DNA of 64,000 nt from Pogostemon cablin. Its lineage: Eukaryota > Streptophyta > Magnoliopsida > Lamiales > Lamiaceae. Below the pieces are notes generated by a model. That model did no database searches, was not told the origin of the DNA, and worked only from the letters and a program-made list of their open reading frames with translations. Every line of letters begins with the position of its first letter. The first letter of the stretch is position 1. Positions 34,052 through 46,900 of the stretch are shown here, in pieces. Where the stretch lies: NCBI GenBank assembly GCA_023678885.1, contig CM043001.1, positions 196,001 to 260,000 on the forward strand. Reading direction: 5' to 3'. The translations under genes were made by a program, and so were the position numbers.

Positions 34052-36058
34052 CACCCCCAAACTTAAAGTGTTGTGCGTCCCCGAACAACGAAAATGATAA
34101 ACCAAGGGGAGAGATTTTCACCTAGAAAAAGACTAAACGAACTTAAGTAATAACACATCGATAGCAATAAGAATTACAATTTATGCTAAGTCATCCCACA
34201 ACCTTAAACTCATAACATGAAAAATTAACAAGTTCAATCTAAAGAGAATAAAAGTGTAATATAGTCCCTTTTTAGTCCAAGTCTCACATAGGTTATAAAT
34301 GCCACTCAACACTCTTTAAAGTAGGATAAATCATCACTCATTAACCGATTGGCTCGACTCGCCATAAGCTTGCTCGTGGACTACATTCACAAACCACTAA
34401 AGTTTCAATTAGTGATCAAAAAGATCTTTAATTCGGATGTAATGATAGGCTCTTTGGTAGGGTAGGAAGAATATGGGTAATAGTGACTAATCATGCGTAA
34501 GCAATCGAAGAAGTAGCTACTTTCTTCCATACTTTCACTTATCTTTCTTCCCTTCTCAACTTTGGTAATCACAAGCACTAATCATCAACTTCCTTGAATT
34601 GAGCTTCTTTATAAATCATGCTTCCTTCTTTGAATTTTTATTTCCTTGAGCATCTTGTTGTTGCTTTACTCATTTTTCTTGTTTTGAGGTTGCATGTTCA
34701 CTCTTGTTTATGCTCTTTCATCCTTTTTCTTACTTGTTTACCATTTTCTTTTTCTTTTTTTTTAAATCTCATCAAACCTTACTAGCTACCATCTCCTCAA
34801 TCACCCACACAAAGGGTATGTATATAAGGTTTAAGAGGGTAATCAAGGCTTGTAATGTGCTATATTCACAATAAAAAGGCTTATAGGCTCAAAGTGGTTA
34901 ACTAAGGATGATGTTCATGGTAGGAAAATATATGGCAATGACTATGAATAACAAAGATGGCCTTAGATCATTTCATTAATCTCCACTAATCGGGCTCGTT
35001 CCTATAGTCCTTGAGCAAGTTCTAACTTATCAAACACAACCAATCCACTTATGAAGAAAAATACCATGTATGCACGGTTGAGGCTCAAATTCTCACAAGC
35101 TTATGCTCGAACCTTAAGGAACTTATTACACCACATCCATCTCTAAATTGAACAAGTTAAGTAAAACATGTCACAATTCGAAAGTGTAGAGATTCTTAAT
35201 CATAACTTGTCATCACTTATCACAACAACATGTCATCACTCATATTCAAAAATGACTCACAACCTCCCTAAACAAACCATCAAATCAACCCTAAACAAGA
35301 ATAAGAAAACACACAAAACATAAAATAAAGACTCAACAAACAAGAAACAATACAAAAACACATAACATGCAAGACTAAAAATCACCATCATTAACAATAA
35401 AACACACATTCTATATCATCCATGACAATTTAGCTCACAATAATCCCAACCTTAATTGAAAAGGAAATCCCAAAAACATAACACATAAAGTAGCATGCTA
35501 ATCCATCAATCCAAATCAACATCAATTAGAAGTGCTAAGGTGTAGAGTACTCCCTCAATAGGCATTTGGTAAGGAAAGCGTTAGCTCCAAGCTCCATTCG
35601 TGCTTCCAATACCCTTCATTTATACTCAAAAACTCAACAAACACCATTAGCTTAACAATTTCATTAAAAATATGGACTCACATGCACTTCAACACAGCCA
35701 ATCATACCAAAATCCAACCAAACTCATGAGAAAATTTTTAAAATTAGCCCAAAACTACGAAAAGTGTATGCTTTCAAAACAAAGTACGTCACACCACACC
35801 ATATCCCCCCAAACTTAAATTGAAATAAGAGTTTCGAGGTAAGTTTGTAAAAAGTGGTGTGACTTACTATCACACTTCAAATCAAGCACTCTTCGTGTCT
35901 TCAATGCGCGTATTCCTCATAAGCACAATCAACCTACATGCCAAAAATGCAAGAAATAACAAATCCACAATCCTTATTGAAAGCATTAAATAAAGCAATA
36001 AAGATAATGATGAGTTGCCTCCCATCGAGTGCTAAGTTTAACGTCTTCAAGCCGGACG
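34052..36058 (-). other. Element E 3' noncoding region bounded by two polypurine tracts
   Basis: It is colinear with 7920-9950 of element A and 40451-42448 of element D (for example ggctcgactcgccataagct, ggtagggtaggaagaatat, cgggctcgttcctatagtcc). The purine tracts on the minus strand are complements of acccccaaacttaaa (34052) and atccccccaaacttaaat (35803). There are no believable genes in it. Confidence 0.8.
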
Positions 36059-36070
36059 ATAGTCTTTAGC

Positions 36071-37339
36071 TCATGGTGGTCTTGAATAGTCCTTAGGCAC
36101 TATCATAGGTTTCTTCTTGAAGTAGTGCCTTGTGCTCTCCCGTTCAACCACTAGAACGGTTCCCTTCTTGTTAAATAGCTCAAGCAATTGGTCTCCGAAG
36201 GCGTTCTTCACAAGGAATGGCCCTTTCCACTTGTTCCACTTTTTCCATGGGGCTTTATATGCATTTTGAACTTCAACCACATCCCCCGGTAAGAATTCGG
36301 GCATTGACAAGTGTTGATGCCCTCTTGCAACCTTTTTTCTACAATCACCAAACAAATTTTTATCAATGAAATCATGGAAGTTCTTAAGAGAATTTGAAAT
36401 TTCAATAGAACGAGAAGTTTTTGGCTTGTGGGGAGTAGAATACATGATCTTAGTTTCCGGAGGTTTCTTTTCTTCCATAATGGCATGAATCTCTTTTTGA
36501 TTTTGAATCTTGACTTTCTCTACCATCTCTTCAAGAGACTCGACAAATCTATCGAATTCCCCCTTCAACTCTTCTTTCAACTCTTTAGCTTTCACCCACT
36601 TAGGCATCCTTTCTCTTCTTTCCTTTATAACCTCATCAACCCCCAAACTAGTCTCGTTCCGATCTTTAATGACCATGCATTCACTTTTCATTCCAGAGGT
36701 AGAAGGTTTGTTGTTCTCTTCTTGAAGTTTCTCCACGGTGGACACTATTTGACTTACTTGGTGCTCCAATAAATCCAACTTAACATTGAATGCTACCATT
36801 GTATTCATCATCATTTCACACAAGTTTCCGATTCTATCAATCCACGCTTGATTAGACTTACTATCCTTCTCCATGCGCTCCATAATCTTTTCGATCAACT
36901 CATCTCTGAGCTTCTCTCTATAGTCAAGTTGGGCGGAATAAGAGGTGTTGGAGTCTTGAAAATCTCCCCATAGTTGTGGTTGATTTCCTTCTTGATTTTT
37001 AGAAAAATTTCCTTGAAAAACATCTTCCACACCTTGAGGGTATACTTGATGATGCATATAATGAGGAACTCCAAAATTCTCATAACCTTGTTGTTGGAAT
37101 TGCATATTTTGTACTCCGAAATCCGGTTGCAAATTAGGCTCCCAATTTGGCATTTGAATTCCTTGAAAATTTTCTTGTGTGTTCATAGCGGAATGAACAC
37201 TTCTATGCACCATATCTCGAAGATTATCCATGTAGCTCATATTTTTGAGGTGCTCTCCTTCTTCTTCCTTCTCAAGGTATGCACCTATAAAAGAAAGAAA
37301 AATTAGAACAAAATTTTCCAAAGCAAATATAAGATGCAA
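36071..37339 (-). CDS. Element E single protein: Gln/Asn-rich coiled region fused to an integrase C-terminal-like domain
   Basis: The open frame has 422 codons and no stops. The true start is probably the Met of MSYMDNLRDMVHRSVHSAM near 37240, because the first 33 codons overlap what looks like a leader intron (tttcttttatag acceptor). About residues 55-140 are Gln/Asn/Tyr-rich (FQQQGYENFGVPHYMHHQ). About 145-300 are charged, heptad-like helix (LDLLEHQVSQIVSTVEKL; FDRFVESLEEMVEKV). About 349-410 resemble the SH3-like tail of gypsy integrases: FLPGDVVEVQNAYKAPW, KWKGPFLVKNAF, then ESTRHYFKK. No catalytic integrase residues, zinc knuckle or protease are present. The function is unknown. An intact frame in a young element suggests it is, or recently was, expressed. 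The integrase resemblance is my judgement from motif spacing. Confidence 0.65.
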   Translation of the reverse strand: MHLIFALENFVLIFLSFIGAYLEKEEEGEHLKNMSYMDNLRDMVHRSVHSAMNTQENFQGIQMPNWEPNLQPDFGVQNMQFQQQGYENFGVPHYMHHQVYPQGVEDVFQGNFSKNQEGNQPQLWGDFQDSNTSYSAQLDYREKLRDELIEKIMERMEKDSKSNQAWIDRIGNLCEMMMNTMVAFNVKLDLLEHQVSQIVSTVEKLQEENNKPSTSGMKSECMVIKDRNETSLGVDEVIKERRERMPKWVKAKELKEELKGEFDRFVESLEEMVEKVKIQNQKEIHAIMEEKKPPETKIMYSTPHKPKTSRSIEISNSLKNFHDFIDKNLFGDCRKKVARGHQHLSMPEFLPGDVVEVQNAYKAPWKKWNKWKGPFLVKNAFGDQLLELFNKKGTVLVVERESTRHYFKKKPMIVPKDYSRPP

Positions 37340-37410
37340 AAATAAAAAAAAAATATCCTTATTAAGACCACTCTAAACAATCCTTCGTCAAACTACTAGC
37401 GACCGTTACC

Positions 37411-37428
37411 TCCCCGGCAACGACGCCA
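37411..37428 (-). promoter_or_regulatory. Element E primer binding site (tRNA-Asp with one mismatch)
   Basis: On the minus strand TGGCGTCGTTGCCGGGGA, one base different from the element A site (TGGCGCC...), next to the 5' LTR. Confidence 0.88.
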
Positions 37429-37430
37429 TT

Positions 37431-39269
37431 TGATTGATCGTAATATAGGGGTATAACCAATTAAAGAAATTATCGAACCACAGGGAGGAACGTGCTAGAG
37501 TTTAAGCGATCTCAAGCTTATCGTGATTTTATAAGGACGACGGAAAGGAGCGGATATGAGCAAATGAATGCAATTATGCTAATGCAAGAAATAAAGATAA
37601 AATGAATGCAAAGATAAGATGGGTTCCAAATGATGCTAGGATGAGATTAACAACAATCATGACATAGATAATTAAGTAATTATGCAATTAATTCTAATCT
37701 CTCATGGACAAGGTATAGAAGCGATCACTAATTCCACCTAAACTCTCTCTCGAGATGGATAGGATGTAGGCCCTCAACAAGGCTCCCAAACGCACATAGG
37801 ATCGAGACAATAGCAAACACCTCCCACTAGGTACTAATTACTCTATGAGTTCCCTAATTAGGTACTAAATCACAGGCAATATTCCCTTTTAAGGTACTAT
37901 GAATTTACTAATGGTTTGGGTCTCCTCACCTAATCAACCAATCTCTCGATTAAGCTAATCAAATGTTCTATCAAAGGATTCTAAATCTAGAAGGATATCT
38001 CTATCTCATTCTAAATTAATGCACATGAAGTGTATGATGAAATGATTCAATGAATTATCCTAAACACATAATTGATTTCTCAATCTAATCATATGCCAAT
38101 GACAATTAATCACACATGTCATCATATAAATCAAGCAATAAATAATCAATGATAGAAATAACACAAAGCCCATTCAAGATTAAAATCAAATTGCATAATA
38201 ACTAAATTATCCAACACCAATCATGGAGCTAATCTCACAAAGGAGATTAGTCTATCATAGTTTTAGAGAAAACAATCATAGATAATTGGATCCACAAATT
38301 CCATGACAAATCTATAAAGAATTTCACAAGACTTAGAATTAGATTCCCCCTTTGAAGGTCTTCAATGGAGATCTCCTTCTTCCTCTTGTGATCTTCACTC
38401 TCCCTTGCTTCCTTGATCACTTGGATGGTGGATTTGATGGAGGGGATAAAGTGTAGATGGATGGAATCAAGGAATGGTGAATGGGATGAAGGGTAGATGA
38501 AATGGAGAGGAAAAGTGTGTGAAAAATGGTGTGTATTAGATGTAGATCTGATCCCCACTGATATTTACACTCCAAAATGGGTGTTTTTACCCCTTAGAAC
38601 CTTCTAGAACACATTCTAATCATAAAAATGACTTTGGGCCGAGCATGGGTCGAATTCGGGTCAAGTTCGGGTCGGTGCAGCGCAGTCTCACCGTTTCGCG
38701 CATAACTTCCACATCCGATCTCCAATTTGAGTAATTCTTGTGCTCAAGCGATCCTCTTTTCATTGGCTTTCTATCCATATAAAGATCTGACAAAACATCC
38801 AACATTTGAAGGTGTAAAAAGTCATACAAAATAGCACAACCGTGCTGAGTAGAAACAGCCTGCGCGACGTCACCATTTTAATCATAACTTTCTCTTTTGG
38901 GCTCGGATTGAAGTGTTTCTTATACCAAAACGATCCTCTTTTATGTGTCTTTCCAACCATATATTAAACTTCTTATTTTGAGCTCCACAAGAGTACAGAA
39001 AATTACACAAGTTGGACGTGCGTTTTTCAGCATTTTGCTTAATTTGACTCATTTTCCCTCGTTTCAACTCCGAATTAAGCTTCGTTTTTTCTCAAATTTT
39101 CCTTCTCGCGTCTAGAATCCATTTTTACCTGAAAATCATACATTTAAGCTTATTCTCACACATTTTCATAAAACATAAAACACAACCAAATAGAACACAA
39201 ATACGGATAAAATAATACGAAAACACATATAAAAAGACACTAAAATTTAGGTAAAAATATCACTCATCA
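37431..39269 (-). repeat. Element E 5' LTR (1839 bp)
   Basis: Nearly identical to 32207-34051. It ends at the GGTAG duplication. The TATA palindrome of elements A and D has changed here to gggtgtttttacccc (38580). Confidence 0.92.
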
Positions 39270-39274
39270 GGTAG

Positions 39275-40450
39275 GATTAGTCAAAAAATGACAATTAAAC
39301 AATTAAATGACAAGATAAACAATGGGATAGATGAATGGAAGATGGATGAATGAGCCAAGTAGATAGAGAATGAGACTAGCAATACTTAAAGTATTGAAAA
39401 TCTAGGTATTATGCAACGAATTCATATATATCATGAATTAATAACTAGGGGCCAACATGAATTCCACCTAAACTCCCTCTTAAGATGGATAGGATGTAGA
39501 TCCTTTACAAGGTCTCAAAAAAGCTCTAAGGTTGGTTCTCAATCAAACAATTCCAACTAGATACTAAGTTCAATTAGAGAGTCCCTTCACATGATTAATT
39601 GACCTCTCGATCTACAAATTGAATATTCTATCAAAGGGTTCTAAATCCTAAAGGATATATCTATCTCTTTAAAACTTATAAAAGAGATTAGCCTTTTATA
39701 GTTTCAAAGAAAACAACATAGACAATTGTATCTCCAAAACACATGATTGAACTACAAAGAAGTCTATAAAAATTATAATTAAAACTCCCTTGAATAGCTT
39801 CAATGGTGCTTCTCTTCCTCTTCTTGCAATTTCCACTCCCACTTGCTTCTCTAACTACTTGGATGATGGATTGGATGGTGGAATGAAGGTAGATGATATA
39901 GATGAAGAATGAATGAAGATGATGGTGTAAAATAGAGGAAATGGTGTGTGATGTGTGTGTAGCCTCAAAACCCACAAAAATCTGATCAAATATTGAAGTA
40001 TTGGGTATTTATACCCCTTGTGAAGCTTCTAGAAGGATTCTGATATTTTTTTGATCCAACAGCAACACGGCTCGTGTGCTGCAACACGGCCACAGGATGG
40101 TCGTGTAGGCATTTTGGATGACGGAGAATGGCCAAGGCTTACAGAGTTGTGTTGCGCAACACGGCTCGTGTACTGCAACACGGCCGGCCATGTTAGTGCA
40201 ACCCCTATTTTTCACAATTTGTTTCGGCTCGTTCTTCCTCGTTTTAACTCCGAATTGAGATCCGCTTTTTCTTACGTCTTTCTTTTTTAGTCTAGAATAT
40301 CTTTTTACCTGAAAATCATATGTTTAAACTCATTATCACACATTTCCATAAAAACACAAAATACAACCAAAATACACAAAAATACGGATAAAATAATACG
40401 AAAACACATATAAAAAGACACTAAAATCTAGGTGAAAATATCACTCATCA
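39275..40450 (-). repeat. Element D 3' LTR, main part
   Basis: It continues the LTR interrupted at 32206. It holds a palindromic TATA region (gggtatttatacccc near 40004) and, at 40063-40200, a cluster of cacggctcgtg and aacacggcc words that resembles the one in element A. It ends ATATCACTCATCA. Confidence 0.85.
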
Positions 40451-42448
40451 CATCCCCAAACTTAAAGTATTGTGCATCCCCGAACAACAAAAATGATAAA
40501 CCAAGGGGTGAGATTTTTACCTAGGAAAAGACTAAACGAATATAAGCAATAGCACATCAATAGCAATAAGAATTACAAACTATTCTAAGTCATCCTACAA
40601 TATTAAATTCATGACATGAGAAATTAACAAGTTCAATCAAAAGAGAATAAAGTGTAATATAGTCCCTTTGGGTTCAAGCCTCACATCGGATATCAATTTC
40701 TGTCAACACTCTTTAAAGTGGTAAAACAACACTCATCGATCGATTGGCTCGACTCGCTATAAGCTTGCTCGTGGACTACATTCACAAACAACCAAATTTT
40801 TAATCAATGATAAAAAAAAGGTCTTTAATTAAGGATGTAATGATAGGCTCTTTGGTAGGGTAGGAAGAATATAGATAATAGTGACTAATTTAAGTGTAAG
40901 TAATTGAAGAGATGGCTAATTTCTCCAACTTCTCCACTTTTCTTTCTTCCTTTCTATTCTTTGGTAATCACAAGCATTAATCATCAACTTTCCTTGGATT
41001 GAGCTTCTTATAAATCATGCTTCCTTCTTTGGATTTTTAAGAACTTGAGCATATTATTGTTGCTTTGCTCCTTCTCTTATTTTAAGGTTGCATGTGCCTT
41101 CTTGTTTTTGCTATTTTCATCATTTTTCTTGCGTATTCTTCCTTATCAAACCTTTATAGTTATCATCTTCTCAATCACTCACACAAAAGGGTACATATAT
41201 AAGGCTCATGTGGGCAATCAAGGTTTGTAATGTGCTAATTTCACAAGAAATAGGCTTATAGGCTCAAAGTGGTTGACTAGGGATGATGTTCATGGTAGAA
41301 AAATTTATGGCAATGACTATAAATGACAAGGATGACCTAAGATCATCTCACTAATCTCCACAAATAGGGCTCATTCCTATAGTCCTTGAGCAAGTTCTAG
41401 CTTACCAAACTCAATCGATCCACTCATGAAGAAATAACCATGTATGCACGGTTGAGGCTCAAATGCTCTCAAGCTTATGCTCGAACCTTAAGGAACTTAT
41501 TACACCACATTCATCCGTTAAATAGAACATGTCACAATTTGAAAGTGTAGAGATTCTTAATCATAACTTGTCATCACTCATCACAACAACATGTCATCAC
41601 TCACATTCAAAATCGACTCACGACATCCCAAAATAAACCACCAAAACAAACCCTAAACAAGAATAAGAAAACACACAAAACATAAAATAAGGACTCAACA
41701 AACAAGAAACAAAACAAAAGCACATAACATGCAAAACCAAAACCATTTATCATTAAACAATGAAGCACACATTCATATCAACTATGACAATTAAGCTCAC
41801 AAACATCCCAACCTTTGATTGAAAATGAAATTTTAAATTACGAAAGTAAACCTCCGACAAACATAACACATGAAGTAACATACTAATAAACAACAATCCA
41901 AATCAAAATCAATTAGAAGTGATAGGGTGTAGAGTCAACTTCTCAATAGGCATTTGGTAGTGGAAGTTGTTAGCTCCAAGCTCCATTCATGCTTCCAATA
42001 CCCTTCATTCATGCTCAAAGACTCATCAAACACCATTAGTTCAACAATTTTATTAAAAATATGGACTATCATGTACTTCAACACAACTAAACGGAACAAA
42101 ATCCATCCAATACTTATGAGAAAAATGTTAAAATTAGCCCCAAAACACGAAAAGTATATGCTTTCAAGACAAAGTATGTCACACCACACCATATCCCCTC
42201 AAACTTAAATTAAAATAAGAGTTTCGAGTTAAGATTCAAAAAGTGGTATGATGTACTTACACATTTTAAACTAAGCACTTCTCGTATCTTCAATACGCAT
42301 CTTCCTCATGAGCACAATCAACCTACATACCAAAAATGCAAGAAACAACAAATCCAACATCCTTATTGAAAGCATTAAATAAAGCTATAAAAGATAATGA
42401 TGGGTTGCCTCCCATCTAGCGCTAAGTTTAACGTCTTCAAGCCGGATA
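40451..42448 (-). other. Element D 3' noncoding region bounded by two polypurine tracts
   Basis: Third copy of the conserved region. Purine tracts are complements of catccccaaacttaaa (40451) and atcccctcaaacttaaat (42193). The motif gggttgcctcccatctagcg / ctaagtttaacgtcttcaag lies at 42402-42448. Noncoding. Confidence 0.78.
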
Positions 42449-43378
42449 GGATATGGAGAACTCATCGGAATGGCCATGGATATCTTTCGTCCTTGCCATC
42501 GAATTTTAACCATTGTGCTTCTTCTTCTAATAGGCACTTGTGGCAAGTGACGGCCTCCGTTGCATCCTTCGAGCATGGCTTTAAAAAATTGACTCTCTTG
42601 AGCTTACACTCCATTGCTCTTTTCATTCTTGAACACCACTTATTTCTCCTCACCAAATAGACCCCCAACATCTCTTCGAGTTCTCTTTTGTTTCTAAGGA
42701 TATGAGAAAAATCAATGGGTAAGACAAAGTCAATGTAAACAATATTATCAAATACAAAGCAACTTAAAAAGTTTAAAGGTTTATAAATTATCATTTCACT
42801 CTTTAAGTCATCATCATTTGTTTCTCGACTTTGTTCATTTTCTTCAACATCATTTGCCTCAATATGCTCTTCAAATACCTCCTTTGATTCTTCATCTCCT
42901 AATTTCTTTTCTTCCTCAAACTCTCTTCAACGTTACTCTCTTCTTCAAGTTCTTCAACTTGTTGAAAATTGGTCAAAGCACTTACAATTTGGTTTACTTG
43001 ATGCTCCAAGGCTTCAAACCTCTTCTCATTTGCCTCATTTTATGCTTCATCTCTTTTCTTGTCTTCCTCAAGGTTTGCTATCATCATCTCAATCATGATT
43101 TCTAAAGATGATATTTCTTCCTCAACTTGTTGAAAATCTCTTGGTTGTCAAAATTCCATCCTTGAATTGGTGGGTAATTTTCATGAAAACTTTCCTCGTA
43201 GTTATGTTGAAAATTTTCTTGGGAATCATCCACTCCCATGAAAGAAACATCTCCTACTTGATGGGTAGGCATCCTCCACTCTTCTTGCTCCATAAGGCTA
43301 GGAATCGACGCACCTTGCACATTTTGACCACCCCCCAAACTAGAACTAGGCAAGATTTAACCATAAGCACCTTGATTT
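42449..43378 (-). pseudogene. Element D coding region, C-terminal part (broken)
   Basis: Minus-strand pieces are readable in different frames: a basic stretch (MKRAMECKLKRVNFLKPCSK, 42500-42600) and a Gln/Asn-rich stretch at 43353-43102 (ENFQHNYEESFHENYPPIQG) that resembles the Gln/Asn-rich part of the element E protein. Acidic glutamate tracts lie between. Several frameshifts and stops are present. The upstream part continues at 51463 beyond element F. I see no protease or polymerase motifs. Confidence 0.6.
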
Positions 43379-44576
43379 TGTTGGATTGTATACTAAAAGT
43401 ATAGCTTTAGTATGAACAATCTTATAACAATATTTGAAATGAGAATCACATGATCAAATGATTGCATCTTATAATTTATTTTATATGCATGATGCAATAG
43501 TCCATTTACTTTATACTGTAGATAATATGTTGTGCGACAACACGCAGAAGATTATATTATCGGTTTTCTTATAAAGTATAAACAAATGCTTACAACCGAG
43601 ATAGACGAGGACTCTCTATCGGTATGATTGTAGTGTGGTTTGGTATTAGCTTGTCTTGGCTATAGAATCACATTAGTGCACTTGTGTGTATTGAGCAGGA
43701 CCGCTTGAGATCGTTCGACTTATACTGATTTATAGAAGAACTTGATCTCTGTTATTATGGAAGTTCGTGCTCTTAATCCCTATACAATAACCTCGACACG
43801 TAGGGTAGTATGTATTTCTTTGATTCATCAATGGGTGAAATTTATATGTATTAAATCAATATACTCGGTGAGTTGTGAAGTAGTGCTGTCTCTATGGTGT
43901 GCTGTTGATTGTAGAAGGAATCCATGCCCGTCATAGGTTGATGATGTCCCCTTGAGGAGCTCATAAGGTTTATCATGTAAATCTTGCAAGTGGATTAATT
44001 TCCGGCATGAAAATAAGGTTGAGTGGTACTACTCTCGGATGAGATATTAATTAATTTGAGTTGTCAGTAACTTAATTAATTAATGGACATTGTATATCTT
44101 AAACATGGGGAGACCGTCGGGCTTATAAAAAGAAGGAGCCCAGAACATAATTTGGGATTGGATGAGTAGTGCAATAATAATATTTTAGTGGACTATATTA
44201 TTATTATTGGATTTAATTAAAAGCTTTGGGCTAAGCTTGGTTAATTAAATTCAATTAAGGCCCAGTTCAAATTCTCCTCCTGGTCCCTGCTGTAGCCCAA
44301 CTATATAAGTCATCTCAGCTCCTGTTAACCCTAAGTCAGTGCCTCATTTGACAGAGAGAAAGAACATGAGCAGATTGAGAGAATCTTGCGGATTGTTGCC
44401 CACACAACAGCAGGATTCGACTAGGGACATACAGCAGAAGATTGAGAGGTGGTTCACTACTGTTCATCCTCTACATCGACCCAGAAGTACGGTAAACACG
44501 TTTAATTGCTTCTGCTGATTGTTTGCCTGAATTCCTAATCGGATCACGTTTGAACCACACGATCCAATTGCCAACA
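43379..44576 (+). repeat. Element F 5' LTR (1198 bp)
   Basis: A TATA box ctatataag (44301-44309) is followed by a transcribed-leader-like region (gacagagagaaagaacatga). Edges are TGTTGG...CCAACA. Confidence 0.92.
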
Positions 44577-44578
44577 AT

Positions 44579-44590
44579 TGGTATCAGAGC
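44579..44590 (+). promoter_or_regulatory. Element F primer binding site (initiator tRNA-Met)
   Basis: TGGTATCAGAGC, the canonical plant copia primer site, two bases after the LTR. Confidence 0.93.
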
Positions 44591-46900
44591 GTTGGTTTCA
44601 TGGTGAAACGTGAGACATTAGGTACTGTTTACGTGCTATACGTGGATTTCTAATCGTATAGATAGCATGTGAATTAGAATTTGAATAATTATGTATTATT
44701 TGTGTAAGATCCTATGATAATAATCATTGATATTAAGCATGAAAAAAGGGTTTTTATATGAATGAATTATCCATATATTATATGTGCTTTTATCGATGGT
44801 TTTGGTGTGTAATTCTTATGGTTCAACTCGCTGGAAATCACACTCACACGAGCCTCATGGGTTGCACGATGAGCAACGGCCTGATGGCTGAACCAGAATC
44901 AAAAAGATAGAGGCGTGTGTTTATCGACGATTAAACACACTGCACATATGAAAATACCCACAAGGCTACTCTCTGATCGAAGAAGGCATCACTACGGCAC
45001 CTGGAGTGAGAGCTCTCGTTGCTGTTCGCGCTATGGACTGTCGTCAATCGTTGTTGTTGGCATGAACTGCTGTGAAGAGTCGAGATGTTGGCCAGAAACT
45101 TGGCTGTCGATCGAAGACAGTCAAGTGGTGTGACTATTCAGTCGATGGCTGGAGATTTTACAGACTACGCCGAGGGCGACTGGACTTTGTTGGATCTGCT
45201 GATTGGCGTGGCTGGCTGATGACGACGGCGAGACTTGATACGAATGCAGCTGACGGATGAGATCGAAGGCTACAACGGGAAGGTAGAGTTCAGCGCCGGT
45301 AGTTGGAGTTGACGGCGATGGGATGGTGTCGACTGGTGTGTGGCTTGGTTGTCGGCGACTATCGATTGGCAGTATGTGCGTCACTGGAATCCATGGCGGC
45401 TGGCGGCCGGAGGTCTGACGGCGCGTCTCCAGATGAGTCAGCTGATGATCGGTGATAGCAAGGCATCGATGGGAAGCGGCTCTCGGTGCTGATCGACAAC
45501 CAGTTCTGGGCGGCGAACGAAGGCGCTACTGAATGGAGGGCAGTCGACTGATGCTGTTGCCGGCATTCTTCACGGATAATGGGCTGACAGGCACGACTCC
45601 GGTGAGCTGATGGTTCGTCCGCTGATAGTAGCCATCACCAAGTCGTGCCGATGCCGGTGTGAACTCCCTGTGTGTGCTGCGGCTGTTGGGATGAAATAGG
45701 GCAGCAAGATGGGCCTTGGGCTGGTAGGTGTATATTGGGCCTTATTCCTTTTAATTTGGTTATGGGCTGTTGGGCCCATATTTGATTAAATAGCTAAGGG
45801 GCTGTCTCAGTTGGGCATTTTATTTTAATTAAATGGTTTTGGGTTGTGGTTATGGACCCAATTTTAATTATATGGTAATGGTCTGCTGGGCTAATTTTTT
45901 TTAATTGTGGGTATTATGTTGTGCCTTGTTTTAATAAATGGGCTGGATTTATCATGCAAAAATAGGCAGGGTAAATGGGCTTAATTAATTTATTAATGGG
46001 CTGCTCATTTTATGCTTATAATGTTTGGGTCAGCTGGGCCTATTTAATTGATCCAACATTTTATGCAATTAATTAATGTTATATAACTGATTAATTGATT
46101 TAATTGTCAATTATTGTTGTATATGTGAAAGGCATGTTCTATGTGATTTATTTATTTAAATTGCAGTTAATAGAAGCATGCCATTATGTATATTTTATTT
46201 CTAAATATTATATGCATGTTAAAAACCCTCGGTATTAAATAACTAAGTGGGAGAGGGGATTGGTAATTAATTCCCGCGGCCTCCATTATTGGTTTGTAAG
46301 TGATGTGAGTAAACTTGCGCGTTGGCAATAGAGCCTTCCTCCCTAACGGATGAGTTTATTCACGGATAACTGGTACAAACTTCTCTAAATAATTATTGTT
46401 TGTAATGTGATGCATATGAACTTGCGTGTTGACTATAGTGCCTTCCTCCCTAACGGATGAGCTTATATGCGGCTCACTAGTACAAACTTATATAATTGAT
46501 GGTTGTAGAAAGTTATCTGAGCGCGTGTGTACTTCTCCAACAGTAAGGCACATAAGCTTGGGCAGCGGACTTGGGATCAAATAATGTTGTACACTTAGAT
46601 GTGAATAATTAGTATCCTCCCCCAATGGAGTCACTGCTATTATTTACATGGCTAAAGAGGAATCGACTATTAATTATTTTGTCATAAAGTTAGGTTAACA
46701 AATGAAATTAATGGGTAAAACCTTCTCTTGTAAATGTTCGAGTTTGTAAACGTCCAATCTAACGTGGCTTGCAGACTCACGGTGCTTGAGATGTCGGTGA
46801 ATTTTAATTATATTGTTTTGAGGGAATCAATATAATAGGATAAAATTCGAAGATTTGATCGGAATATTTATTTGTGATTCTCTGAATTTTGAATGATTTT
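44591..46900 (+). other. Element F long untranslated leader with a GC-rich island and a two-copy repeat
   Basis: About 2.3 kb lie between the primer site and the first recognisable pol sequence. The part at 44880-45720 is much richer in G and C than anything around it, with repeated ctggctgatgacgacggcg-like words and short open frames that match nothing I know. The part at 45700-46050 is dotted with gggctg/gggccca words. At 46285-46395 and 46396-46495 two copies of a ~105-bp unit share cttgcgcgttggcaatagag, ccttcctccctaacggatga and actggtacaaactt. Gag should begin downstream, but I could not recognise it. Confidence 0.55.

Larger units (their letters stand above)
32207..39269 (-). mobile_element. 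Element E: complete Tat/Athila-like non-autonomous element nested in the LTR of D
   Basis: It has a perfect TSD, GGTAG, at 32202-32206 and 39270-39274. The LTRs, 32207-34051 (1845 bp) and 37431-39269 (1839 bp), differ at only a few sites, so this is among the youngest insertions. In element orientation (minus): 5' LTR, primer site (37411-37428), a 422-codon open frame, conserved motif (36012-36058), purine tract (35801-35820), 1.75-kb noncoding region, purine tract (34052-34066), 3' LTR. No gag core, protease, reverse transcriptase or integrase catalytic domain is present, so movement would depend on other elements. Confidence 0.92.
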
